Part shown: piece after piece, positions 52,360-61,175 of the stretch
Numbering within the stretch: position 1 is the stretch's first letter
How the letters are laid out: each line of letters opens with the position of its first letter
Assembly: GCA_963522145.1 (NCBI GenBank)
Contig: CAUQXI010000003.1
Location: forward strand, 62,001-126,000
Reading direction: 5' to 3'
Length of the DNA stretch: 64,000 nt
Source of the DNA: Mesorhizobium_B sp963522145
Lineage (GTDB): Bacteria > Pseudomonadota > Alphaproteobacteria > Rhizobiales > Rhizobiaceae
Notes under the pieces: model-generated
Database searches by the model: none
What the model saw: only the letters and a program-made list of their open reading frames with translations
Told to the model about the DNA's origin: nothing
Program-made: the position numbers and the translations under genes

Positions 52360-52506
52360 TCAGTTGCCTTCGACCGAGATGCCTTGCTCATTGACCTTGA
52401 TCTCCACGCCATCTGGCCGCGACTGCTCGCGATAAACGTAGATGCCGAGCGCGACGACGGCGACGATCAGGGCGCCGATGATGAGGTAGAGCGTGTTGGT
52501 TCGCAT
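52360..52506 (-). CDS. 48-residue single-helix membrane protein in the bet operon
   Basis: Starts at ATG 52506 with GGAG six bases upstream. One membrane helix (about 6-24, LYLIIGALIVAVVALGIYVY) followed by a polar tail of about 24 residues (SRPDGVEIKVNEQGISVEGN). No family name recognised. Its position between betA (59 bases upstream) and betB (18 bases downstream), same strand, suggests a role linked to choline oxidation, perhaps recruiting BetA to the membrane (inference). Confidence 0.7.
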   Translation of the reverse strand: MRTNTLYLIIGALIVAVVALGIYVYREQSRPDGVEIKVNEQGISVEGN

Positions 52507-52565
52507 GCTTGTCTCCAAAAGCGGCTGCCTCTGCTTCGGCGCCATGGATTCGGAGTATAACAGGT

Positions 52566-54218
52566 TCAGCGGTCGCTGACCTGCCAGCGCGGGTTGATCC
52601 ACGGCTCCTGATTGGAGCGCGGCAGGGGTGAACGGTTCAAAATGTGATCGGCCGCCTTCTCCCCGGTCATGATGGATGGGCCGTTGAGATTGCCGTTGGT
52701 GATCCGCGGGAAGATCGAGGAATCCGCGACGCGCAGGCCTTCCACGCCGATCACCCGGCATTCGGGGTCCACCACGCTCATCGGGTCGTCCACGCGACCC
52801 ATGCGGCAGGTGCCGCAAGGGTGATAGGCACTCTCGGCGTGATCGCGGATGAACCCGTCCAGTTCGTCATCGGTCTGCACCCCATCGCCCGGCGAAAGCT
52901 CGCGGCCGCGATACGGATCGAAGGCCGGCTGGCCGAAGATCTCGCGTGTGAGGCGGATCGTATGGCGGAACTCCGACCAATCGTCGGAATGGGACATGTA
53001 GTTGAAGCGGATGACCGGCTTTTCTCGCGGATCGGCGGAGCGAAGCGAAACGCTGCCGCGCGACTTCGAGCGCATCGGCCCAACATGCGCCTGGAAGCCC
53101 GCAACATTCGCCGTCGCCTTACCATCGTAGCGGACCGCGGCGGGCAGGAAATGATACTGGATGTCGGGATACTCCACGCCCGGGGACGAGCGCAGAAAGG
53201 CCGCCGCCTCGAAGTGGTTGGTGGCGCCTAGACCAGACTTGAAAAACAGCCACTCGGCGCCGATGCGCGCCTTTGAGAACGGATTAAGGACCGAGTGCAG
53301 CGTGACCGGCTGTGTCGCCTCCTGCTGGATGTAAAGCTCCAGATGATCCTGAAGATTCTGGCCGACACCCGGCCGATCCGCAACGACCTCGATGCCTTGC
53401 GTTCGCAGCTGCATCGCAGGCCCGATGCCCGACAGCATCAGAAGCTTGGGCGAGTTGATGGAGGAAGCGGCGAGGATCACCTCACGTTTCGCGCGAACAA
53501 CTTGAATCTGATTACGAACTTCGATCTCAACGCCGATGGCGCGTTGATTCACCATCACCACGCGGCGAGCCAAGCCTCTAATTACGCGAACATTTCTGCG
53601 CCTCATGGCAGGCCGGAGATAAGCATTGGCGGTGGACCAGCGCCGTCCCTGATGGATGGTCTGCTCCATCGGCCCAAAACCTTCCTGCTTGGCGCCGTTA
53701 TAGTCCTCCGTCAGCTCGAATCCCGCCTGTTGCCCTGCTTCGACGAAGGCGGAGTAGAGCGGGTTGCGGCGCGAGCCGCGCTGGATGTGCATGGGGCCAT
53801 CCGTGCCACGCCAGCCTTCTTCGCCGCCGTGGGATGATTCCATGCGCTTGAAATAGGGAAGCACGTCGGTATAGGCCCAGCCGGCAGCACCTTGCTCCGC
53901 CCAGTGGTCGAAATCGCGCGCATGGCCGCGCACATAAACCATGCCGTTGATCGAAGATGAGCCGCCCAGCACCTTGCCGCGCGGCGTGGCGAGGCGCCGA
54001 CCGCCGAGATGCGGCTCGGGCTCGGACGAAAAGCCCCAGTCGTAGGTGCTCATATTCATCGGGTAGGAAAGGGCGGACGGCATCTGGATCAGCGGGCCGA
54101 TATCACTGCCACCCCACTCGATCACGATCACCGAATGCTTCCCGCCCTCGCCGAGGCGATAAGCCAGCGCAGAACCCGCCGAGCCTGAACCGACGATGAC
54201 GAAATCGGCCTCAAGCAT
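52566..54218 (-). CDS. betA: Choline dehydrogenase (GMC oxidoreductase)
   Basis: FAD enzyme oxidising choline to betaine aldehyde at the inner membrane. 550 residues from ATG 54218 (ATG 54227 adds three). FAD motif VIVGSGSAGSALAYRL, GMC signatures GKVLGGSSSINGMVYVRG and LLMLSGIGP, and the catalytic His in AYHPCGTCRMG. Starts inside the 3' end of the dehydratase gene, overlapping by eight bases, so the two are translationally coupled. Confidence 0.96.
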   Translation of the reverse strand: MLEADFVIVGSGSAGSALAYRLGEGGKHSVIVIEWGGSDIGPLIQMPSALSYPMNMSTYDWGFSSEPEPHLGGRRLATPRGKVLGGSSSINGMVYVRGHARDFDHWAEQGAAGWAYTDVLPYFKRMESSHGGEEGWRGTDGPMHIQRGSRRNPLYSAFVEAGQQAGFELTEDYNGAKQEGFGPMEQTIHQGRRWSTANAYLRPAMRRRNVRVIRGLARRVVMVNQRAIGVEIEVRNQIQVVRAKREVILAASSINSPKLLMLSGIGPAMQLRTQGIEVVADRPGVGQNLQDHLELYIQQEATQPVTLHSVLNPFSKARIGAEWLFFKSGLGATNHFEAAAFLRSSPGVEYPDIQYHFLPAAVRYDGKATANVAGFQAHVGPMRSKSRGSVSLRSADPREKPVIRFNYMSHSDDWSEFRHTIRLTREIFGQPAFDPYRGRELSPGDGVQTDDELDGFIRDHAESAYHPCGTCRMGRVDDPMSVVDPECRVIGVEGLRVADSSIFPRITNGNLNGPSIMTGEKAADHILNRSPLPRSNQEPWINPRWQVSDR

Positions 54219-55200
54219 CGGCAACATGCCTCATGAAGTCGGCCAGAGAAATATTGCCGCCGGTGAGCACCAGCAGCACGCTCCTGCCTTCCACATCGAG
54301 CCCGCCTTCGAGCAGTGCGGCAAGCGGGGCGGCGCCCGAAGGCTCCAGCACGAGCTTGAGCTTTTCGAAGGCAACCCGCATGGCACGGCGTACGGGCGCG
54401 TCGCCAATCGTCATGCCTCGGAGGTTTGTCTGCGACACGGCCGCAAACGGCGCCTCGCCAGGGCGGCGCGCCATCAGCCCGTCGCAGATAGAGGGCTCGA
54501 CAAGCGGTACGGTCTGGATGGCACCCGCGACGATCGACTGGCTCATGCCGTCGAAGCCTTCCGGCTCGATTCCGTAGAGCGTGGTGTCGGGGGAAAGATA
54601 GTGGAAGGCGAGCGCCACGCCTCCGATCAGTCCGCCGCCTCCAACGGAGCAGAGGAGGAGGTCAGCCGATGCGCCAACGGCTTCGAGCTGGTCCAAGGCT
54701 TCAATCGCGACACCTGCCTGGCCTGCGACGATCTCAGGATCATCAAAGGGGTGAAGCAGCGTCAGCCCTTCCTCTTCGGCGATCGCGCGGGCACGCGCCG
54801 AAGCAACTTCCTCGCGCGGGCGTGCGCCATGCTCGGTGACCACCACACGCGCGCCGTAGCCGGCAGTTGCCTCGCGCTTGGCGAGCGGCGCATCGACCGG
54901 CACGACGATGGTGACGGGGATGCCGAGTGCCTGGCCGGAGGCGGCCAGTCCCTGCGCGAAGTTGCCGGAGGAATAAGCGACCACGCCGCGGCGGCGCTCG
55001 TCGTCTGACAGGCGCGTAAGCCGCCAATAAGCGCCGCGCGCCTTGAACGAGCCCGCCCATTGCAGCGATTCCGGCTTCACGAAGACCTGCGCGGCGCCGG
55101 TCATTTTAGCAAGCCCCGGCGAGCGCAGGAGCGGCGTGAGCTGTGTGGCGGTCCGCGTGACGGAATAGGCTCCGCGAAGGTGATCGAGCGTGGGAATCAT
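54211..55200 (-). CDS. Threonine/serine dehydratase-like PLP enzyme in the bet operon
   Basis: 329 residues, fold-type II PLP enzyme. PLP lysine K53 in SLQWAGSFKARGAYW, YSSGNFAQGLA substrate loop, SVGGGGLIGG phosphate loop and TGGNISL near the end. No C-terminal ACT domain, so not the allosteric IlvA. Probably deaminates serine or threonine to pyruvate or oxobutyrate. It overlaps gst by four bases (ATGA) and betA by eight; not part of the usual betICBA set. Confidence 0.9.
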   Translation of the reverse strand: MIPTLDHLRGAYSVTRTATQLTPLLRSPGLAKMTGAAQVFVKPESLQWAGSFKARGAYWRLTRLSDDERRRGVVAYSSGNFAQGLAASGQALGIPVTIVVPVDAPLAKREATAGYGARVVVTEHGARPREEVASARARAIAEEEGLTLLHPFDDPEIVAGQAGVAIEALDQLEAVGASADLLLCSVGGGGLIGGVALAFHYLSPDTTLYGIEPEGFDGMSQSIVAGAIQTVPLVEPSICDGLMARRPGEAPFAAVSQTNLRGMTIGDAPVRRAMRVAFEKLKLVLEPSGAAPLAALLEGGLDVEGRSVLLVLTGGNISLADFMRHVADA

Positions 55201-55835
55201 CGGACACGCAGGCTTTCAAAGGAGACCATGACGTGCTTCGCGTAGGGCGCGTGCCGGGCCAGGCGGTCGTAATAAGCGCGAAGATGAGGCGTCTCGGCGC
55301 GGTCGAAATCAAGGGTGAAGTAGCGGAAGAGCAGGGTTCCGACGATCGTGTCGGCCCAGCAGGGCGAGTTCCCTCCAAGGAAGGCCGCATCCGCCAGGCG
55401 CGCGTCGAGCGTGGACGCCAGCGGCTTCATGCGAGCTTCCGCCGCGCGGATGGCGTCCCGGTCGCGCTCGGCCTCGCGGATGCCGACCAACGGCCAGAAG
55501 AGGTGGGTCAGGAACGCCGGACCGAATGTGGTCTTGATCCATTCCGCCCACATATCCAGTGGCGCGCGCACCGCCGGATCATGCGGGAAAAACTGTTCCG
55601 AGCCGTACCGGGCGGCGAGATAGCGGATGATCGCCGCGCTTTCCCAGAGCACCAGCTCGCCGTCCTCAAGGACGGGCACAAGTCGATTGGGGTTGAGCAG
55701 CAGGAACTCGGGCGTGTCGAGGCGGCCATACTTGCCGCCCGCATCGACTCGCTCATACTCAATGCCGATCTCGGCGAGTGCCCAGACCACCATCTGAACG
55801 TTGGAGGAGGTGTCGCGGCCCCAGACGCGGATCAT
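55197..55835 (-). CDS. Glutathione S-transferase family protein in the bet operon
   Basis: 212 residues from ATG 55835. Thioredoxin-like N-domain (about 1-78) with the glutathione-binding NRLVPVLEDGELVLWESAAIIRYLA, and an all-helical C-domain (about 90-205). A serine (SSNVQMVVWAL, about 9-10) is in the place of the catalytic residue of beta/theta-like GSTs. The start overlaps the betC stop by four bases and its own stop overlaps the dehydratase start by four. Substrate unknown; formaldehyde from betaine demethylation is handled with glutathione in many bacteria, a possible link. Confidence 0.9.
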   Translation of the reverse strand: MIRVWGRDTSSNVQMVVWALAEIGIEYERVDAGGKYGRLDTPEFLLLNPNRLVPVLEDGELVLWESAAIIRYLAARYGSEQFFPHDPAVRAPLDMWAEWIKTTFGPAFLTHLFWPLVGIREAERDRDAIRAAEARMKPLASTLDARLADAAFLGGNSPCWADTIVGTLLFRYFTLDFDRAETPHLRAYYDRLARHAPYAKHVMVSFESLRVR

Positions 55836-57355
55836 CGGCCCCTCGGAAAGCGCTTGCGCTCTTCGAGCACGTTGAGATCCATGTGGTTGCGCATGAACCG
55901 CTCGGAGGCCTGGCGCAGGGGCTGGAAGTCCCACGGATAGTAGGCACCGTTGCGGAGGGCGGGATAAACCACCCAGCGTCGCGCTTGGCTTTCGCGCACG
56001 GCACTGTCGAACGCGGTCATGTCCCAGCGCGCTGCAGCCTTGGCCGCAAACGAGGCGAGCAGTTCCGCGTGATCCGGGTCTTCCGCGAGATTGTCGAGTT
56101 CGTGCGGATCGTTGTCGAGGTCGAACAATTGTGGCGGATCGGCAAGGCAGTGAACGAACTTCCAATTTCCTTCCCGGATCGCTGCCATTGGCGCGATCGA
56201 ACCCTCGGCCGCGTACTCCATGAGTACGGGAACAGCATCCGCCCCTCCGCGGACGAGCGGAAGCAACGAGCGTCCGTCGACCCAGGGCGCAATGGCGGCA
56301 AGGTCGATGCCGGCGAGATCGCACAGGGTCGGGCAGATATCGAGGTTGGAAACCGGCGCCTCGATCAGTCCGGCCGGAGCACTGCCGCCTGCCAGCAGGA
56401 GCGGTACGCGGACGGAGCCTTCGAAGAAGCACATCTTGAACCACAGGCCGCGCTCGCCGAGCATGTCACCATGGTCGGAGCAGAACAGCACGACGGTGTT
56501 CTCCGTCTGGCCTGTGCGGTCGAGAACGGAAAGAAGCTCGCCGACCCGGTCATCAATATAGGAGATGCTTGCGAAGTAACCGCGCCGCGCCCGGCTCACC
56601 TGCTCGGGCGTGATGTCGAAGCTGTGGTAGTCGCTGGCCTTGTAGAGGCGTTGGGAGTGAGGATCCTGCGAGTCGTAGGGCATGAAACCGATCTCGGGCT
56701 CCAGCGCCGGGCAGTCCGCGTAAAGATCCCAGTGTTCCTTGCGCGCGACATAAGGGTCGTGCGGGTGAGTGAAGGAAACTGTGAGGCACCACGGCGCCGA
56801 GCCGGACTCCGTTGAGGTGCAGGCATAGTCGTAGAGCTTCTGAGAGGCGAGAAAGGCGACCTCGTCGTCATATTCGAGCTGGTTGGTGATTTCGGCCGTA
56901 CCCGCGCCCGCGACCGAGCCCAGATTGTGATACCACCAGTCGATGCGCTCGCCCGGCCTGCGATAATCCGGCGTCCAGCCGAAATCGGCGGGGTAGATGT
57001 CGGTGGTCAGCCGCTCCTCGAAGCCGTGGAGCTGGTCTGGCCCGACGAAATGCATCTTGCCCGAAAGGCAGGTGCGATAGCCCGCTGCCCGCAGATGATG
57101 CGCGAAGGTGGGGATCGATGAGGCAAACTCGGCCGCGTTGTCATAGACGCCCGTGCGCGACGGCAAGAGCCCGCTCATGAAGGAAGCGCGCGCCGGTGCG
57201 CAAAGCGGTGACGCCGTATAGCAGTTGCGGAAGCGGGCACCGCGCGCAGCCAGAGCCTTCAGATTCGGAGCGTGAAGGAAGGGCGCGGGACCATCGGGAA
57301 ACAGCGTGCCGTTGAGCTGGTCCACCATGATGATGAGGATGTTGGGGCGCGTCAT
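55832..57355 (-). CDS. betC: Choline-sulfatase
   Basis: Hydrolyses choline-O-sulfate to choline and sulfate, feeding BetA. 507 residues, type I sulfatase: formylglycine site C52 in SPLCAPARASFMSGLLPSRTG (CxAxR), metal ligands in ILIIMVDQLNG and FCSDHGDMLGERGLW. The C-terminal part from about 400 contains VVYPALRNGAYYPWDFQP, typical of BetC. Overlaps betI by four bases upstream and gst by four downstream. Confidence 0.95.
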   Translation of the reverse strand: MTRPNILIIMVDQLNGTLFPDGPAPFLHAPNLKALAARGARFRNCYTASPLCAPARASFMSGLLPSRTGVYDNAAEFASSIPTFAHHLRAAGYRTCLSGKMHFVGPDQLHGFEERLTTDIYPADFGWTPDYRRPGERIDWWYHNLGSVAGAGTAEITNQLEYDDEVAFLASQKLYDYACTSTESGSAPWCLTVSFTHPHDPYVARKEHWDLYADCPALEPEIGFMPYDSQDPHSQRLYKASDYHSFDITPEQVSRARRGYFASISYIDDRVGELLSVLDRTGQTENTVVLFCSDHGDMLGERGLWFKMCFFEGSVRVPLLLAGGSAPAGLIEAPVSNLDICPTLCDLAGIDLAAIAPWVDGRSLLPLVRGGADAVPVLMEYAAEGSIAPMAAIREGNWKFVHCLADPPQLFDLDNDPHELDNLAEDPDHAELLASFAAKAAARWDMTAFDSAVRESQARRWVVYPALRNGAYYPWDFQPLRQASERFMRNHMDLNVLEERKRFPRGR

Positions 57356-57948
57356 GGGCGCGATCCCGCCGCCTGTACGAGCCGCGCCTCCACAACCTCC
57401 TCGATGAGGGCGATCGCGGTGGCCGAATTGGGCAGCCCGTCTTTCAAGGCGCGCCGGATGTAAAGCCCGTCGATCAGCGCGGCGACCGCCTCCGCGCAGC
57501 GCTCCGCCTCCCGTCGAGGCATGAGTGGCAGGAGACCGCTCATCAGGTTGGAGTGCAGACGCCGGGCATAAACACGGAGCACGCGCCGCAGCGAAGCCGA
57601 CTTCTGCGCCTCCACATAGAAGGCGAGCCAGGACGCGATGATCTCGGGCCGAAACTGCGTCACGGAAAAGTTGACTGAAATGACGGCTGAAACACGGGCG
57701 CGGGGCGTTCGCGCCCGCCGAAGCGCGGCACGAATGTCGGATGCGAGCTCGGAAAGCAGATGCCGCATGGTGGCGAGCAGCAGTTCTTCCTTCGCGCCGA
57801 AATAATGGTGCGCAAGTGCCGAGGACACGCCGGCACGGCCGGCGATCTCGGACATGGTGACGTCAAGCGCGCCGCGCTCACCGATGGCGGCAATCGCCGC
57901 ATCGATCAGCGCGCGCTTTCGCAGTGGCTCCACACCAAGTCGCGACAT
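57352..57948 (-). CDS. betI: BetI, TetR-family choline-responsive repressor
   Basis: 198 residues: N-terminal HTH (about 10-55: RKRALIDAAIAAIGERGALDVTMSEIAGRAGVSSALAHHYFG), then a ligand-binding helical domain with the BetI-typical SRLGVEPLRK start and WLAFYVEAQKSASLRRVLRVYARRL. GGAGGAAG precedes ATG 57948. It should repress the whole minus-strand operon by binding the dyad at 57974-57991 and be released by choline. Confidence 0.95.
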   Translation of the reverse strand: MSRLGVEPLRKRALIDAAIAAIGERGALDVTMSEIAGRAGVSSALAHHYFGAKEELLLATMRHLLSELASDIRAALRRARTPRARVSAVISVNFSVTQFRPEIIASWLAFYVEAQKSASLRRVLRVYARRLHSNLMSGLLPLMPRREAERCAEAVAALIDGLYIRRALKDGLPNSATAIALIEEVVEARLVQAAGSRP

Positions 57949-57973
57949 CCAGACTTCCTCCCGTCACGCATTT

Positions 57974-57991
57974 ATTGACTGACCAATCAAT
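57974..57991 (-). promoter_or_regulatory. BetI operator in front of the bet operon
   Basis: Imperfect dyad ATTGACTGACCAATCAAT, 14 of 18 positions symmetric, set in an AT-rich 57971-57996 stretch 26 bases upstream of the betI start codon. On the coding strand it reads TTGATTGGTCAGTCAATA, close to the enterobacterial and Pseudomonas BetI sites as I remember them (TTGATTGGxCxxTCAATA). Confidence 0.65.
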
Positions 57992-58237
57992 TAAAGCAAC
58001 GGGTGGGAGTCTTTTGCCGGAGCAGCCATCGTCGCTGGATCCGGTCACCGTGTAAGCAAAGCTTGTCCGCCAGCTAGAAAACACCATGCCGGCTACGGGG
58101 CTGCGAGACGCGCTATCGAGGACATCTCTTGCCTGACTGTCGCAACGCGGTGAGTTTCTGCTCCGCATCGCGTTTCAAGCCGGCTGTTCCAGTTGGGGCG
58201 CGGCTGTTGCCAAGCTGTTTCGCTGTCTCCGAACCTG

Positions 58238-59185
58238 TCACTCGCCTGCGACCAGTTGCACCGCTTCGAAGTCTGAAGATGTGCTCTCGGCGGAGCGGGG
58301 GGTGCGTCTAAGAGATTTCCAGCCATGCAGGCGGCCGCTTGCGCGGACGCGAGGACATCTGTCGCTGCTGGCATCCTGGGCACGGACCATGACGGTGCGT
58401 GCATTACCGCGAGCGGTGCTTCGTTGAACTCCAATGCCTGAGACCGATCGCCTGGGCCGCAGCTCGACACGTCCCTTAGCTGGAATCAGGAAGGCTGGCC
58501 GAGCCAGATCAATTCCGGCGACGAGGCCGAGCAAGTGGAATTCGATCTGCCCTTTGACGCCGAGCGAAAAGCCGAACAATCCGCAAAGCGTCAAATGCAG
58601 CCGGCCGCTTCTCCTGCACCAGTCGCATGACACAAGTCCGGACCGCCAATCGCGCCCGACCGCATTCGGCGGCAGCGCTCCAAGCTCGGGCACAGCGCGC
58701 AGCACGTGTGCGATGAAGCTGTTGGAATTCGGCCCCGGCCAGATGCGGTAGCCGCCTTGGTGGCGATGGGGGTAGTCCCGCACCGCCTGCTCGATCACCA
58801 CGATGAGTGGCTCAGCATCCATCCCATGTGCGGAGTAGATGACCATCGGCTCGTTGGAATACCATCTGCCGTCCGGCGGATAGGCATCGCGAAGGATCGG
58901 TTCTCCGCCCCAGCCTACCTTGTCGAACCGCGTGTAGGAATGTGCGCCGGCCGGCTTGGTGACGATCCAGCTGTGGACGGAGAGCGCGCCTTTCAGGCCT
59001 GATGTGCGGGCGCTGAGAAGATAAACCGCTGCGCTTCCATCCGCGGAAGGAGGCGGAAGCAGGCCGGTCGGGCCGCAATCCTTGCCGTCCCAGAGATGCC
59101 ACCGCCTCGGCGCACACCACCACGCCGTCATGACGACAACCGGCAGGAGATAGGCAGCGACAACAAGCAGAAGAAGCTTGCCCAT
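58238..59185 (-). CDS. DUF3750 protein, divergent second copy with C-terminal extension
   Basis: 315 residues. A membrane anchor (about 3-24) is followed by a DUF3750 domain (about 50-255) with GALSVHSWIVTKPAG, RWYSNEPMVIYS, YRIWPGPNSNSFIAHVLR and LPPNAVGRDW, aligning throughout with the upstream neighbour. It should end near GRVELRPRRS, where the neighbour's stop lies; instead the frame continues about 60 Arg/Ser-rich residues without family features. That extension may reflect loss of the original stop. Function unknown. Confidence 0.75.
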   Translation of the reverse strand: MGKLLLLVVAAYLLPVVVMTAWWCAPRRWHLWDGKDCGPTGLLPPPSADGSAAVYLLSARTSGLKGALSVHSWIVTKPAGAHSYTRFDKVGWGGEPILRDAYPPDGRWYSNEPMVIYSAHGMDAEPLIVVIEQAVRDYPHRHQGGYRIWPGPNSNSFIAHVLRAVPELGALPPNAVGRDWRSGLVSCDWCRRSGRLHLTLCGLFGFSLGVKGQIEFHLLGLVAGIDLARPAFLIPAKGRVELRPRRSVSGIGVQRSTARGNARTVMVRAQDASSDRCPRVRASGRLHGWKSLRRTPRSAESTSSDFEAVQLVAGE

Positions 59186-59269
59186 GGCGTAACCCCGTCG
59201 ACGGAAGATTCGCGTTCGACTTCCGATGGGTTTGGCTAAAGCAAGCTTCCTTGAAGGCTGAATGACAGC

Positions 59270-60061
59270 TCAGGTTTGGAGATCCACCGCATTGCGGGAA
59301 GGCCATAGCTCAACGCGGCCGAATGCCGGCACGAGCAGGGCAGGGCGGGCGAGATCGACGCCCGCCACCAGCCCCATGAAGTGCAGCTCGATGCCGCTTC
59401 CCCAGCCGACGGAGAAACCGAGCAGCCCGTTCATCGTGGCATGGAGGTCCCAGCTTCGGGGATACCAGTCGAGCGCGAGCCATCCCGCTTCCCAGTCCCG
59501 GCCCACCGCGTTGGGCGGCATGTGCGCGCCGAGTTCCGGCACCGTCTTCACGACATGGGCGACGAAGGAGTTGGAGTTCGGCCCCGGCCAGATGTGGTAA
59601 TCGCCCGACTTGGAATAGGGATAGGACCGGATCGCCGCCTCGACCTTCGGGATCAGAGCCTCGGCCGGCGTGCCTGTCACGGCATGCACGATCACCGGCT
59701 CGTTGGAGTACCACCGGGCGTCGGCCGGGTAGTTGTTGCGCCGCACGGGGCTGCCCCAGCCGACCTTGTCATAGCGGACATAAGGCTTGTCGCCGGCTTC
59801 CTTGGTGACGATCCAGCTATGAACGGAAAATGCGCCCTTGAGCCCGCCCGTGCGCGCGGCCATCACATAGACCGCCGCGTCCCGCGCCCCATGCGACACG
59901 GGCAGCACACCGCTCGCGGACCAGTCGGCGGAGCGCCAGGAGTTCGGCCGGTCCTGCATCATCCACCAGCCGAGCGTCAGGAGGGCGGGCAGGATGAAGA
60001 CGACGAAGATGAATAGCAGGAGGCGCGAAGCCAGCCACATCATGAGAGGCCTTTTCAACAA
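59270..60061 (-). CDS. DUF3750 protein, first copy
   Basis: 263 residues: N-terminal membrane helix (about 10-33), then DUF3750: GAFSVHSWIVTKEAG, RWYSNEPVIVHA, YHIWPGPNSNSFVAHVV, MPPNAVGRDWEAGWLALDWYP and VAGVDLARPALLVPAFGRVEL. Probably periplasmic, membrane-anchored; role unknown. Stands 84 bases upstream of the second copy on the same strand and diverges from the asparaginase. Confidence 0.85.
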   Translation of the reverse strand: MLKRPLMMWLASRLLLFIFVVFILPALLTLGWWMMQDRPNSWRSADWSASGVLPVSHGARDAAVYVMAARTGGLKGAFSVHSWIVTKEAGDKPYVRYDKVGWGSPVRRNNYPADARWYSNEPVIVHAVTGTPAEALIPKVEAAIRSYPYSKSGDYHIWPGPNSNSFVAHVVKTVPELGAHMPPNAVGRDWEAGWLALDWYPRSWDLHATMNGLLGFSVGWGSGIELHFMGLVAGVDLARPALLVPAFGRVELWPSRNAVDLQT

Positions 60062-60134
60062 GCGGGATCAGCTTTTAAGTGGTCGTCCGGCGAGGCCGGC
60101 GCAACGCAGCCTCAAATCAAATCCGAGCGAGATT

Positions 60135-61133
60135 ATGGACCCTGTCCTTGTGGAAGTGCTGCGCGGGCGCCTTGTTGAAAGCCGGCATCGCGGAGCGGTG
60201 GCCGTGGTGGACGGCACAGGCCGCACGGTGCTCGCGGTCGGAGATATCGAGCAGGCGGTTTTTCCCCGCTCGGCGGTGAAGGTCATCCAGGCCCTGCCGC
60301 TGGTGGAGGGTGGGGCGGCGGATGCGCTTGGCTTCGGCAATCGCGAGCTCGCTTTGGCCTGCGCGTCCCATTCGGGCGAGCCGGAACATACCGAACTTGC
60401 GGCCTCCATGCTGGCCCGTGCCGGATTGGACAAGAGCGATCTGGAATGCGGCACGCATTGGCCGAGGGAGGTGCCATCGCGAGAGCTCGCGAGCGCGAAC
60501 AGGCGGCCCAGCGCGCTGCACAATAATTGCTCGGGCAAGCATGCCGGCTTTCTGTGCGCCTGCCGCCTTGCAGGGCGCGAAACGTCGGGCTATGTGGAAG
60601 CGGATCACTGGATGCAACAGGAGGCTCGCGCCTGCCTCCAAGCAGTGACCGGCGCGCCGCACAGCGAGGCAAGCCGCGGAACGGATGGCTGCTCGATCCC
60701 GACCTATGCGGTGCCGTTGAAGAGCCTCGCGCTGGGCTTTGCGCGGCTGGCAACAGGGCAGGGGCTTTCGCCTGCTCGCGCCAAGGCCGCTGCCCGCCTT
60801 TTTCACGCTTGTATGAGCGAGCCGTTCTATGTCGCCGGCACCGGCCGCGCCGACACGCTGATGATGGAAGCCGGGCGCGGCCGCATCTTCGTCAAGACGG
60901 GCGCGGAAGGAGTGTACTGCGCGGCAGTGCCCGAGCTCGGTTTCGGCATCGCGCTGAAATGCGACGACGGCGCCACCCGCGCCGCCGAGACCGCGGTGGC
61001 CGCGGTGCTGGCAAAGCTGCTGCCGACGGGCGATGATCTCGCGGCGGAACTGCAAACCTTGGCGATGCAGAAGCTGGTGAACTGGAACGGTATCGAAGTG
61101 GGCGCCGTGCGGCCCGCGGAAGCGTTGCTTTAA
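60135..61133 (+). CDS. L-asparaginase, Rhizobium etli (ReAV) type
   Basis: 332 residues from ATG 60135; the frame extends upstream into the DUF3750 gene's antisense. Belongs to the serine-lysine asparaginases distinct from E. coli AnsA/AnsB. The SxxK pair is S46-K49 in FPRSAVKVIQ, the conserved Ser in ASHSGEPEHTE follows, and the zinc ligands correspond to C132 and K135 (HNNCSGKHAGF) and C186 (GTDGCSIP). Hydrolyses asparagine to aspartate and ammonia. Confidence 0.93.
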   Translation: MDPVLVEVLRGRLVESRHRGAVAVVDGTGRTVLAVGDIEQAVFPRSAVKVIQALPLVEGGAADALGFGNRELALACASHSGEPEHTELAASMLARAGLDKSDLECGTHWPREVPSRELASANRRPSALHNNCSGKHAGFLCACRLAGRETSGYVEADHWMQQEARACLQAVTGAPHSEASRGTDGCSIPTYAVPLKSLALGFARLATGQGLSPARAKAAARLFHACMSEPFYVAGTGRADTLMMEAGRGRIFVKTGAEGVYCAAVPELGFGIALKCDDGATRAAETAVAAVLAKLLPTGDDLAAELQTLAMQKLVNWNGIEVGAVRPAEALL

Positions 61134-61175
61134 AGGCGTGACAGCTTCAGAGATGGTCGGCGAAGATCGCCGGCC

